A stretch of 64,000 nt of DNA from Flavobacterium branchiicola. GTDB taxonomy: Bacteria > Bacteroidota > Bacteroidia > Flavobacteriales > Flavobacteriaceae. The stretch is from assembly GCF_018383905.1 (NCBI RefSeq), contig NZ_JAGYWA010000001.1, forward strand, positions 780,974 to 844,973, written 5' to 3'. How positions within the stretch are numbered: position 1 is the first letter of the stretch; the number at the start of each line of letters is the position of its first letter. The notes under the pieces were generated by a model. It was not told where the DNA came from. It did no database searches and was given only the letters and a program-made list of their open reading frames with translations. Of this stretch, positions 17,405 to 25,581 are shown piece after piece. A program made the translations under genes and the position numbers.

Positions 17405-17434
17405 TTTGATAATTCAAAAGTATGCCTATCTTTG
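17405..17434 (+). promoter_or_regulatory. Promoter of tRNA-Leu
   Basis: TTTG at 17405-17408, an 18-nt spacer and TATCTTTG at 17427-17434. The short leader GCACCCACAATTACGC between the -7 box and the tRNA is nearly identical to the leaders of both tRNA-Asp genes in this window. Confidence 0.8.
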
Positions 17435-17447
17435 CACCCACAATTAC

Positions 17448-17532
17448 GCGGATATGGTGAAATTGGTAGACATGCCAGACTTAGGATCTGGTGCCGCAAG
17501 GCGTGTAGGTTCGAGTCCTATTATCCGCACCA
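17448..17532 (+). tRNA. tRNA-Leu (anticodon TAG)
   Basis: An 85-nt tRNA with long variable arm. The acceptor stem GCGGATA pairs with TATCCGC. The anticodon stem CCAGA/TCTGG encloses a loop with TAG. The T-loop reads GGTTCGAGTCC. The 3' CCA is encoded at 17530-17532. It decodes CUA leucine codons. A strong terminator follows directly. Confidence 0.97.
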
Positions 17533-17570
17533 AAAAAAGCTTCTGAATATTTTTTTTCAGAAGCTTTTTT
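17533..17570 (+). terminator. Terminator of tRNA-Leu
   Basis: AAAAAGCTTCTGAA and TTCAGAAGCTTTTTT form a long stem ending in T, starting directly after the tRNA CCA. Confidence 0.9.
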
Positions 17571-17794
17571 GTTTTTGGATTGCTTCCATGTATTCGTTAT
17601 TGTAAATTCTCATTTTTTATTTCCACTTGTATCTAAGACAATAAACGAAAGAAACCTTACTATTACTGACATTTCTTTAAATAAACACTTAAAAACATTA
17701 CAATACAAGTGTTAAATTTTAATTTATGTAGGTTTTTTCCTTTTTTATATTCCTTTTGATTTGTAAGTTCGCATTATATATAACTATATAATCC

Positions 17795-19204
17795 ATGAAA
17801 AAAACTCCCCAATTTATTAAATCCGCTCTTTTTGTTACTTTTATTCTCTTAATGACAAATTGCGCAACAGAGGAAACGGGAAACCAAAACTCTACCCCTT
17901 CTTCAAGCGAGGCTAAAACCTGGTTTGATCAACATGAAAAAGATTACAATGCCACAGTACTTAACTATATAAAAGAGCTGCAATGGCAAAACACGATTGT
18001 TACTGATGGAGATTCAGGAGAGGTTATCGAAGTTCCTTTTGTTCTTAAAAATGGTTTAAGCGTTTCTAATAGCTCAGCAGATTTATTTAATAATCAACAT
18101 CGTTTGATGTTTATAAAAAATAAACAAAATGAATTCAAGGTTTTTTACGTTCAGATTTTTACCGATCAAAAAAGTGAAAAAACCTTAGATAAGAGTTATA
18201 ATTATTATAACTTACAGGATGATTTTGATGGAGCGGTATATATAAAGGAACTATCAACAAATATCTCAAGCAAACTAGAATTCAAAAATGGCAATAAAAT
18301 CAACTCTTCTTCACAAACCGCAAAGAGTGACCAGAAAATGTGTTTATATTACGGTTACTGGTATGAAGATGGGCATTTTGAGCCATTGGTAGAAATGGGG
18401 TGCTACGGAAGCCCGGAAGGAGACGTAAGAGATCAGCCAGGTTATGGCGGAGGTGGTGGTGGTGGTAAACCATCAGGATCAACAGAAAATACAACTTTGA
18501 CATTAGTTCAAAAAATCAAAAAAAACATTAATTCTGATCAATTGAACCCATGTCCTAAAGAAGTTTTGGAAGAATTAAAAAATGCAACCAATTGTGATAT
18601 CGCAAATGTTTTAACCAAGTTAGGAGCCTCTAGAGCAATTACCGTTATAATAAAAACCGAAACTCCGGAAGGAAATAAACCCGCGCAAACAGTGAGAACA
18701 AATCCCCAAACAAGATATAATTATACTGTTCGTATTAGTCCTGATTATACATCAGCAACTAGATTATTTCGCGCATCAAACATTTTACATGAATTAACTC
18801 ATGCTTATTTTATGAGTTTAATCGATGATTACAACTCAACCGGAAATCCAGTTGTATTTGTTGACACTCCAACACTTTTTCAAGCATATTGCGATAAAAA
18901 ATATCCCCCAAAAGCAAGTGAATCACCAAATTTACACCACAAAGAAATGGCCGATACCTATGTAAAAGCTATGGCAGGGGCATTGCAAGAATTTCAAACT
19001 GGAATTCCTGTTGGAAGCGGAGAAACCCCAAATCAAATATATACAGATTTAGCATGGGGAGGCTTACGAGGAACTCCCATATATGACCAAACTTTTCCTG
19101 TCGGTAGTGCAGACTACAACAGAATAGAAGCAAGATATGCTGCAGAGTCAAATGGCGGAACATCTGGAAGTCAAACTGCAATTGGAAAACCTTGTAAAAT
19201 TTAA
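17795..19204 (+). CDS. Secreted lipoprotein with HExxH putative metallopeptidase domain
   Basis: 469 residues. A lipoprotein signal (FILLMTNCATEE, cysteine about 28) is followed by an N-terminal domain with LPxx-type low-complexity features, a glycine-rich linker (seven Gly near residue 215) and a C-terminal domain. That domain contains ILHELTHAYF with H332, E333 and H336, and later HHKEMADTYV, whose Glu could be a third zinc ligand. The late DLAWGGLRGTPIY resembles a motif seen in other Bacteroidota surface lipoproteins. I do not recognise a named family; a zinc peptidase is inferred from HExxH in a suitable helix. The next gene starts 3 bases after the stop. Confidence 0.65.
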   Translation: MKKTPQFIKSALFVTFILLMTNCATEETGNQNSTPSSSEAKTWFDQHEKDYNATVLNYIKELQWQNTIVTDGDSGEVIEVPFVLKNGLSVSNSSADLFNNQHRLMFIKNKQNEFKVFYVQIFTDQKSEKTLDKSYNYYNLQDDFDGAVYIKELSTNISSKLEFKNGNKINSSSQTAKSDQKMCLYYGYWYEDGHFEPLVEMGCYGSPEGDVRDQPGYGGGGGGGKPSGSTENTTLTLVQKIKKNINSDQLNPCPKEVLEELKNATNCDIANVLTKLGASRAITVIIKTETPEGNKPAQTVRTNPQTRYNYTVRISPDYTSATRLFRASNILHELTHAYFMSLIDDYNSTGNPVVFVDTPTLFQAYCDKKYPPKASESPNLHHKEMADTYVKAMAGALQEFQTGIPVGSGETPNQIYTDLAWGGLRGTPIYDQTFPVGSADYNRIEARYAAESNGGTSGSQTAIGKPCKI

Positions 19205-19207
19205 ACC

Positions 19208-20137
19208 ATGAAAAAAATTATTACATACCTACTTATAGTTTGTTTTATTAACACCTCTACAGCCAAGACTACAAATAAAATAGATAATCTAAAAACAACA
19301 GAGGATGTTATCAAATTTGCTAAATCTATAAATCCTGATTTTGCAAAAGAGAATGTTGGTGAATTGCAGATAAAACCAACTGATATAATCATTAAAGAAT
19401 TAAAAAATTGTGATTTATATAAGAGTTGGAATATTCAAAATTGGCAAAAAATTGATCTTAATAATGACGGAAAAACAGATTTACTTTTTACGGCTTATTG
19501 GTATAGCACGTATTCTCAATATGCTATAGTAGAAACAGATTCTAATAAATTTACTTTACTATCCCTTTCTCACGATATAGATTATGCTTGTAAAATTATA
19601 AAACCTATAGTCGTTAATAACAAGAATGAACTTCTGGTAAATAATCATAAAACAGATATTGAAAGCATAGAAACGGAAAAAACGATTCATTTCTTAGATA
19701 CATTGACCTATAAATTCGATTCTTTTATAGAAATAAGCAACAAAAACACTAATTATGATATCGAATCAATAAAGTATATCTCTGATAACAATTTTGAGAT
19801 TGAAATCAATAAAGACCAAGATGCATCTTATAATTGTTTAGATTCTCTTAGTTTTTCAAATATGAAAGGCCATTTTTTCAAAGGACAATCAAGAAAAAAA
19901 ATTGACAAAGCTTATTTTAATACTATAAAAAAGCTGCTTGAATATATTAATGTGCGAGATTTATCAAATGAATATACACTAAAAGATGCGTTTGATTTCT
20001 CGACAGTTTGGCTTGAAATTAAATTTAAAGATGGAAGCATCAAAAAAATCAAAGATTATGGCTATCAGGGAACTTATGGATTAAAAGCTGTTTATGATAA
20101 AATGACTAAAATAGCCAAAGAAACAAAGTGGGATTAA
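19208..20137 (+). CDS. Secreted protein of unknown function, paired with HExxH lipoprotein
   Basis: 309 residues. A signal peptide (about 1-20, ending NTSTAK) suggests periplasmic or surface location. The middle contains DLNNDGKTDLLFTAYW, a calcium-binding-type DxNxDGxxD loop like those in FG-GAP/VCBS repeats. The C-terminal part (FFKGQSRKKIDKAYFNTIKKLLEYIN to GTYGLKAVYDKMTKIAKETKW) loosely resembles DUF6438. Start 3 bases after the upstream stop implies co-translation. Function unknown. Confidence 0.65.
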   Translation: MKKIITYLLIVCFINTSTAKTTNKIDNLKTTEDVIKFAKSINPDFAKENVGELQIKPTDIIIKELKNCDLYKSWNIQNWQKIDLNNDGKTDLLFTAYWYSTYSQYAIVETDSNKFTLLSLSHDIDYACKIIKPIVVNNKNELLVNNHKTDIESIETEKTIHFLDTLTYKFDSFIEISNKNTNYDIESIKYISDNNFEIEINKDQDASYNCLDSLSFSNMKGHFFKGQSRKKIDKAYFNTIKKLLEYINVRDLSNEYTLKDAFDFSTVWLEIKFKDGSIKKIKDYGYQGTYGLKAVYDKMTKIAKETKWD

Positions 20138-20151
20138 ATTTAATCCCTTCT

Positions 20152-20778
20152 TCACCCCTCAACCCTCTTCTTCACAATCTCCAAAACCTCTTCTTTTGTC
20201 ATAAACGAATTCATGAAATCTTCGAGGTTTCCTTCGTTGGAAACTTCTCTGAAAAAGACTTCGTGATCGGTGCCAAATAAAGTTGGATTTTCGGGATTTG
20301 GGTCAGATAATGCGATGTAGTAGTTATCGGGAAAACCGTAGCTTGTCGCGAGCAGAATAAAATCTGGAGTTGGGTCGTTGGTTACTTTTATGATTTCGGA
20401 TAGATCTGTTTCTTCGTCTGCAAAATCATCATTCCATTCGTCGTAATCGGGTGTGCCTTCTTTAAAGGGTGTAAAAGAGCTGACTTCCCAAAACATTTGT
20501 CCAAATCCTTCAATTGTTAATCGGAAGTATTGATGAAGGAGTTTCTCGTAAAAAGTCTTTTTGTTTTCTTTAAAAAGCGCTTCATTTTCGTTGATGAAAT
20601 CTCCAATTCCGTAAATAGGTTCTTGCTCTTCGGCAGAAGCCCAAGGCGCATCTTCGCGTCTTGGATATAGAACAGTATCAAAAGTTATAGACAGCAAATC
20701 TTCCTGAAGCGAATTGCCTTTTACATTATCGATGTTTCCGCCTAATTTTTTAATCTGTTCTAAAATCTCTTTTTTCAT
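20152..20778 (-). CDS. Uncharacterised acidic cytoplasmic protein
   Basis: 208 residues, starting MKKEILEQIKKLGGNIDNV. It is strongly acidic in the middle (a run of D and E near 115-125) and tryptophan/phenylalanine-rich (GQMFWEVSSFTPF). The C-terminus reads MTKEEVLEIVKKRV. It has no signal peptide or membrane segment. Size, acidity and style resemble SMI1/KNR4-like or Imm-type immunity proteins, but no diagnostic motif is present. An upstream in-frame start at 20835 is possible; the ATG at 20778 begins a helix typical of such proteins and is preferred. Confidence 0.6.
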   Translation of the reverse strand: MKKEILEQIKKLGGNIDNVKGNSLQEDLLSITFDTVLYPRREDAPWASAEEQEPIYGIGDFINENEALFKENKKTFYEKLLHQYFRLTIEGFGQMFWEVSSFTPFKEGTPDYDEWNDDFADEETDLSEIIKVTNDPTPDFILLATSYGFPDNYYIALSDPNPENPTLFGTDHEVFFREVSNEGNLEDFMNSFMTKEEVLEIVKKRVEG

Positions 20779-20874
20779 TGAATTGATTTGTTTAATGTAA
20801 TTTAAAGTTAGGAATTTTCGATTTAGAAACCGCAAAGATTACTAAGATTTATACGGTAATTTGTCATTTACACG

Positions 20875-21091
20875 AAAGAAGAAATCACACTAGAAACTCG
20901 ACAACAGCGCGCAAATCCCGCGTGAGATTTCTCCTTCGTCGAAATGACAAAATCTGTAGAAAATCTATTTTTCCATTCATCTTGACGAAAGGAGATTTCA
21001 GTATTACCGACGGTTTGTACAGTATAAAAATCATGAAAACATCTCAATTTTTGCCGGTTTACTTTTTCGTTTCTCCTTTCGTCGAAATGAA
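20875..21091. repeat. Palindromic repeat cluster (TCGTCGAAATGAC type)
   Basis: Two inverted repeats lie in this gap. Around 20877-20960, GAAAGAAGAAATCACAC faces GTGAGATTTCTCCTTCG. At 20977-20996, TTCATCTTGACGAAAGGAGA faces TCTCCTTTCGTCGAAATGAA at 21072-21091. The loop words ATCACACTAGAAA and AATCCCGCGTGAGAT recur in the palindrome at 23767-23872, so these are members of one dispersed family. Confidence 0.65.
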
Positions 21092-21114
21092 CATTGTTTA
21101 AAACACTATTTACT

Positions 21115-21354
21115 TTATTTATCCTCCAAATAAGGATTTAAAATTTCTGCCAATTCATTCAGCCAATAAAAACCTTTTAATAAGTTTTCTTTTTGAGCGT
21201 AGACATGTCCACTTTCATCTTCTCTCATAACAACTAAGGCAATTGCATAATTTAATAGCCGTATAGATTTTGCCAAATCTTTAGCATCAATAACATTATT
21301 AAAAAAATCTAATAGTTTTTCTTCGGTTTCTTTTGAAAGGTTTTCTGTAGCCAT
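21115..21354 (-). CDS. Small conserved protein, paralogue of 43719-43949
   Basis: 79 residues, predicted all-helical and cytoplasmic. It shares LSKETE, FFNN, AKSIR, VMRE and FYWLNELAEILNPYLE with the second copy at 43719-43949, roughly half the positions identical. The start is set at MATENLSKE, where the two copies begin to align; an upstream in-frame ATG at 21378 is not conserved. Function unknown. It is divergent from an XRE regulator gene that starts 87 bases away; the paralogue also lies beside an XRE gene. Confidence 0.7.
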   Translation of the reverse strand: MATENLSKETEEKLLDFFNNVIDAKDLAKSIRLLNYAIALVVMREDESGHVYAQKENLLKGFYWLNELAEILNPYLEDK

Positions 21355-21440
21355 TGTCTTATTTTTTATTCGAGCCAAATATAATAATTTGTAGGCATGT
21401 ATGCTATCGATTCCGAAATAAATCTTTCCATTTTTGAAAT

Positions 21441-21671
21441 ATGAATATTTCAGAAGAAAATTATATTGTAAATCTTGGCATTCACATTAGACAATTACGT
21501 GAAAAAAAAGACTTATCACAGCAAGATTTAGCTGACGATTCTGGCATGAGCAAATCTCAAATAGCAAGAATTGAAACTGCTAAAATCAATACTTCTGTAA
21601 AAACCCTTGTAAAAATTGCTAATGGTTTAAATATTGAACCTAAAGAATTGCTTGATTTTCCTTTGAAGTAA
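21441..21671 (+). CDS. XRE-family HTH transcriptional regulator
   Basis: 76 residues, essentially one Cro/C1-type helix-turn-helix domain: IRQLREKKDLSQQDLADDSGMSKSQIARIET (about 16-47), then the closing helices LVKIANGLNIEPKELL. It probably represses itself and the membrane-protein gene that starts 7 bases after its stop. Confidence 0.9.
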   Translation: MNISEENYIVNLGIHIRQLREKKDLSQQDLADDSGMSKSQIARIETAKINTSVKTLVKIANGLNIEPKELLDFPLK

Positions 21672-21678
21672 AAAATCT

Positions 21679-22434
21679 ATGAAAAAGTTTTTTTTTAGTT
21701 TTTTTGATAATTGGAAGAAGCCAGTATACTTTTGGCTCTTAACAATCGTAATCTTAATTATTTCAGATTTCTCAAAAAGCCCCATCTTTCAACATATTAG
21801 TCTTTCCTTGTTTGGATTAGGACTATTCATTCTATTAATTTCTGCAATTTATCAGTTATCACAAAAAAAATGGATCAAAAGTCTTGTTAGTTTCGTTTTA
21901 TTTGGCGGATCAATATTTTCATTTCTATTTTACTTTTTAATTTCTTTTTTTATTGATCAAATCACGCCAGATACATTTGCAGTCAATTTAGAAATTCCAA
22001 AAAACATTAAAATTGATAATCCTATTAACATGGATTTTGATGATAATTTTAACACCAAAAGACCTGATAGTATAACAAATAAATTAGTAAAAAATACAGA
22101 ATTCCAACTTTACAATTCATTCCAACCAGGGCTTTATGAATATGATTTTTGGATTGGAAAAATCGAAAGCGGAACTATCTATTTAAAAGCTTTTGAAATA
22201 ACTAATAATGAAGCACTTTCTACAACCAGATTACCTAAAAGTAGTTCTCTTAAAGTTTATAATTCAAGTGATAAAATAAAAAAATTCAGCACAGCTGATG
22301 ATTTTACAATTTATGAAGGTGACTGGGGACAACCTTATGCTGCAAGATTTGAAGTTTGGTTTAAACCTGATAATGGTAAAAAGGAAAGAAAACTGTTTTC
22401 TAAAAATTATAAAATTGAAGGCTGGATGAGATAA
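21679..22434 (+). CDS. Membrane protein of unknown function, in operon with XRE regulator
   Basis: 251 residues. Three membrane helices occupy about residues 16-33, 40-60 and 68-92 (FVLFGGSIFSFLFYFLISFF). A soluble C-terminal domain of about 155 residues is probably extracytoplasmic and is rich in beta strands. That domain contains GLYEYDFWIGKIESGTIYLKAFEITNN and DDFTIYEGDWGQPYAARFEVWF, which does not match a family I know. It follows the XRE gene by 7 bases. Confidence 0.6.
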   Translation: MKKFFFSFFDNWKKPVYFWLLTIVILIISDFSKSPIFQHISLSLFGLGLFILLISAIYQLSQKKWIKSLVSFVLFGGSIFSFLFYFLISFFIDQITPDTFAVNLEIPKNIKIDNPINMDFDDNFNTKRPDSITNKLVKNTEFQLYNSFQPGLYEYDFWIGKIESGTIYLKAFEITNNEALSTTRLPKSSSLKVYNSSDKIKKFSTADDFTIYEGDWGQPYAARFEVWFKPDNGKKERKLFSKNYKIEGWMR

Positions 22435-22501
22435 AAACCTCCAGCTAAAGCAGGAGGCAATTCATACTGTTTGATATTTTAAAATGAAATAATTCGTCTT
22501 G

Positions 22502-22899
22502 TTTGTCATCCTGAGGAACGAAGGATCTTCACGCGCTGAGCACGCACTGTTGCGGAATTACTTACGAAGATTCTTCGTTCCTCAGAATGACAAATTTTGT
22601 GGTTACTGTTTCTAAAACTATTATGGAGTTTCTTGCGAAAATTTATTTTTGGAAGAAACATCTAAAACCTGTCGGGTTTAATTACGAAGATTTCTCGTTC
22701 CTCAGAATGACATTACTTTGTGGTTACTATACTTAAAACTATTGCGGAGATTCTTGCAGAGATTTGTTCATCGAAAGAAAAGTCTAAAACCCGACAGGTT
22801 TTAAAAAACCTGTCGGGTTTACTTGCGAAGATTTATCTTTTCGCCAAAATGACTTTGCACAAAAAAACCTTTGTCAAAGTTTAAAACTTTGACAAAGGT
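22502..22899. repeat. Cluster of palindromic intergenic repeats
   Basis: The gap between the membrane protein and the HAD gene carries no gene but several repeats. A 29-bp arm pair at 22502-22530 and 22566-22594 (GTCATcCTGAGGAACGAAG type, two mismatches) is followed by another right arm near 22684-22712. Palindromes of CCCGACAGGTTTT/AAAACCTGTCGGG lie at about 22787-22819, and of ACCTTTGTCAAAGTTT at 22867-22899. The last one matches the hairpin at 15865-15898. Confidence 0.75.
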
Positions 22900-22920
22900 C
22901 TCGTATCACTAAGAATTTGG

Positions 22921-22951
22921 ACCCGAGCGATAGCGAACAGGCGAAGCAATT
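22921..22951. repeat. Dispersed intergenic repeat, copy 2
   Basis: The same element as at 505 and 33411, beginning ACCCGAGCGATAGCG. It is preceded by GAATTTGG as in the third copy and abuts the stop codon of the HAD gene. Confidence 0.75.
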
Positions 22952-23616
22952 TATTTATTAGAATTTAATAATGCAATTATTTTATCCACATTTACTTCGC
23001 TATAATCATTAATATAAAAATCGCATGGCGGAAGTTCTTCTTTTGTATGTGTGCTCAAAACACCGACGACTTTCATTCCGGCATTTAATCCTGCTGTAAC
23101 GCCCGAAAAAGAATCTTCGAAAACCACACAATCCGAAGGAGAAACGCCAACACGTTCTGCCGATTTTAAATACACTTCGGGATTTGGTTTATGAAACGTA
23201 ACGTCTTCGCTAGACATCATCGAATCCATTTTTTCGTCTAGTTTCAGGAAATTGGCGATTAAATCTAAGTTGGCACGTGGCGCCGATGTTGCAACAGCCG
23301 TTTTGAATCCGCGTGATTTTAGTTCGCTTAAAAACTCCAAATAATGTGGAATCGTTTCGACTTTGTCTTTATAAATCTCCCGAAACAGGGCTTCTTTTTC
23401 GTATTCCAGCTTTATTAATTCTTCTCCCGTAATCGGACGTTTGAAGAAATGCGACATGATATAACTATTGTGTTTTCCGTACATATGTTCTTCAAATTCT
23501 TCATTGGTATACGGAATCTTATATTTATCGAAAAAGGCTTCAAAAGCGATTACATGATGCGGATTGGTGTGACAAATCACGCCGTCCATATCAAAAATTA
23601 CACATTGCTGGCTCAT
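22951..23616 (-). CDS. HAD-family phosphatase (beta-phosphoglucomutase-like)
   Basis: 221 residues. HAD motif I is FDMDGVICHTNPHH (nucleophile Asp about residue 8). Motif II Thr/Ser lies in AVATSAPRAN, motif III Lys in TFHKPNPEVYLKSAERV and motif IV in CVVFEDSFSGVTAGLNAGM. An alpha-helical cap follows motif I, as in beta-phosphoglucomutase and 2-deoxyglucose-6-phosphatase relatives. The natural substrate is a small phosphate ester that cannot be specified. The start MSQQCVIFDMDG is preferred over an upstream in-frame ATG at 23646. Confidence 0.85.
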   Translation of the reverse strand: MSQQCVIFDMDGVICHTNPHHVIAFEAFFDKYKIPYTNEEFEEHMYGKHNSYIMSHFFKRPITGEELIKLEYEKEALFREIYKDKVETIPHYLEFLSELKSRGFKTAVATSAPRANLDLIANFLKLDEKMDSMMSSEDVTFHKPNPEVYLKSAERVGVSPSDCVVFEDSFSGVTAGLNAGMKVVGVLSTHTKEELPPCDFYINDYSEVNVDKIIALLNSNK

Positions 23617-23710
23617 AATTTTATTTTGTTTTTTTAACGGATGCAAGATAAGGGTTTTTCTGCGGAGATGCGCGGAGGTTTCTCGCAGAGATTCGCTAAG
23701 ATTTTTTTAA

Positions 23711-23946
23711 TCTCGCAAAGACACAAAGTCGCTAAGTTTTTATTTTAAGATTACACTAAACGTCCAGTTTGTCATTCCGAGGAACGAGGAATCACACTAG
23801 AAATTCCGCAAAGTAACTTCCCAATCTGTGACGAATCCCGCGTGAGATTCCTCGTTCCTCGGAATGACAAACTACACGCAAAAAATCCTTTTAAATCTTA
23901 TAATCTGTGGCAAAAAAAAACTTTGCGACTTTGTGTCTTTGCGAGA
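23711..23946. repeat. Nested perfect inverted repeats
   Basis: The outer 22-bp arms (TCTCGCAAAGACACAAAGTC and onward at 23711-23732, complement at 23925-23946) are perfect. The inner 27-bp arms (23767-23793 and 23846-23872, GTCATTCCGAGGAACGAGGA type) are also perfect. They fill the gap between the HAD gene promoter side and the MFS stop. Perfect arms imply recent formation or selection for pairing. Confidence 0.85.
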
Positions 23947-23996
23947 CTAATCTACAAAAATCTACAAAAACTTGAAACTTTAAACCTGAAACAAAT

Positions 23997-25580
23997 TTAC
24001 CCTATCCAAATTTTACTTTTCACCAAAGTCATTGTCTGTCTCAAATGCTGATTACATGCTATCAGAATAATCAAAACCACGAGACTATAACCCACAATCG
24101 TATAAATTTCCATATCGGCGAGTAAAGTTGATTGTTTCGAAATTGTACCGAAAAGCTTTTTCATAGCCAAAACACTGGCATTATCTGCGGAATATCCTTT
24201 GGCGATAAAACTTTGTGTGGTTTTAGCAATCGTTTCCTGCGCTTCGGGATTTTCGTTTATTACAAATTGACTTAGTTTCAGAAAGTGTTTTTTATTTAAG
24301 AAAACCATCGCATTCTGCATAACACAAAAACCAATTGTACTTCCCCAGAAACGCCCCGAAACTCCTACAATTCCCGAAGAAACCGCCATTTTTGCCGGAA
24401 CCGATGATGTGGTAAATAAAATGAGCGGAACAAATAAAAACCCAACACCGATTCCTTGCAAAATATAGGGAATGATAATATCACTCAACGCAACATCTGG
24501 CACAAAAAGAAACGTAAACCAGAAGTGGAAAATAGCAATGAGCGTAAAACCAATCATGAAAATTATTTTAGTAGAAACGGATTTCATCAGGAAAAAAGCG
24601 GCTAAAATAAGTCCGATTGCGTTTCCTAATCCGTTTATATATTGCACGCCTGCCACACGCGAAGGGTCCCAGTTCCAGATCGAATACATTGCCGAATGAC
24701 AAAGACTTAGTGTTGCTCTGCTAATGTAGAAAAGGAAAAACAATAAAAACCCGATTCGAAGATTGGCATATCGAAAGACTTCAAAATCAAAAGTGGGTCT
24801 TTTTACCAAACGTTCTTTAAAGATAAATAATCCTGCCGTGATCAAAGAAATCATTAGCATGAGAACCATTTCTGAAGATTGAAACCAGTATTTCTTTTCG
24901 GCATAAACAAAAAAGTAGGCACCGCAAAGAATCGCAGTTAAAACCAAAAAATAACTCATCCAGTCGATTTGATACAACGGAATTTTCTTCGTGATTCGGT
25001 GCCCCCTGAAAGTAACTAAGATTAAAAAAACGTTCAAAACCTGAAGTCCTCCCGAAACATACAACATGTATTTCCAGTCGTAATGATCGAGAAACCACAC
25101 GGCAATATTCATAATAAACGGCGTAGACAACAACAGCGAGCCGTAGTAAAATGAAAACCCAATAATTATGGCATTTTTAGATTTAAACTGCTCAATAAGC
25201 AATTGTCTGATCGTGATTACCGGAAGCGCCATCAGGATTCCTTCGGCAACTCTCATCAATAAAAAAACAGCAAAATTGGTTATATAAGCCGATGCCACAA
25301 TCGTTATTCCAATTAAGGAATAAACTGCCATCAGGTAATTTTTTGCAGGGAAAAAACTCGAAAATCTGCTTTCGATTAAAATCGTTGCCAGCAGCGTTCC
25401 GTACGTAACGCACATTGCAAACTGCAAATCTTCGGGCTCAATGTCCAGAAAACTCGCCGCATAGGTTACGTTTGACGTATAAACTCCCAATAAAATCATA
25501 GAGTGCAACAAACAAACGAATAAAATAATAATGATCGCCCATTTTGGAACCCAGGATTTAAATATACTTTTATCTTCCAT
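23997..25580 (-). CDS. MFS multidrug transporter, DHA2 (EmrB-like) type
   Basis: 527 residues with about 14 membrane segments, the DHA2 drug:H+ antiporter architecture. The N-terminal segment has SFLDIEPEDLQFAMCVTYGTLLATILIESRFS, and the long internal half contains GLGNAIGLILAAFFL and GVGFLFVPLILFTTSSVPAKMAVSSGIVGVSGRFWGSTIGF (motif-C-like). It forms a tripartite efflux system with the HlyD and TolC proteins encoded just upstream. Start MEDKSIFKSW lies 1 base after the HlyD stop; an earlier in-frame TTG-type start would overlap HlyD. Confidence 0.9.
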   Translation of the reverse strand: MEDKSIFKSWVPKWAIIIILFVCLLHSMILLGVYTSNVTYAASFLDIEPEDLQFAMCVTYGTLLATILIESRFSSFFPAKNYLMAVYSLIGITIVASAYITNFAVFLLMRVAEGILMALPVITIRQLLIEQFKSKNAIIIGFSFYYGSLLLSTPFIMNIAVWFLDHYDWKYMLYVSGGLQVLNVFLILVTFRGHRITKKIPLYQIDWMSYFLVLTAILCGAYFFVYAEKKYWFQSSEMVLMLMISLITAGLFIFKERLVKRPTFDFEVFRYANLRIGFLLFFLFYISRATLSLCHSAMYSIWNWDPSRVAGVQYINGLGNAIGLILAAFFLMKSVSTKIIFMIGFTLIAIFHFWFTFLFVPDVALSDIIIPYILQGIGVGFLFVPLILFTTSSVPAKMAVSSGIVGVSGRFWGSTIGFCVMQNAMVFLNKKHFLKLSQFVINENPEAQETIAKTTQSFIAKGYSADNASVLAMKKLFGTISKQSTLLADMEIYTIVGYSLVVLIILIACNQHLRQTMTLVKSKIWIG

Positions 25581-25581
25581 T

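Noticed and set aside
17307..17546. Plus-strand open frame spanning tRNA-Leu
   Set aside because: It covers the tRNA gene itself; the frame is an accident of the tRNA sequence.
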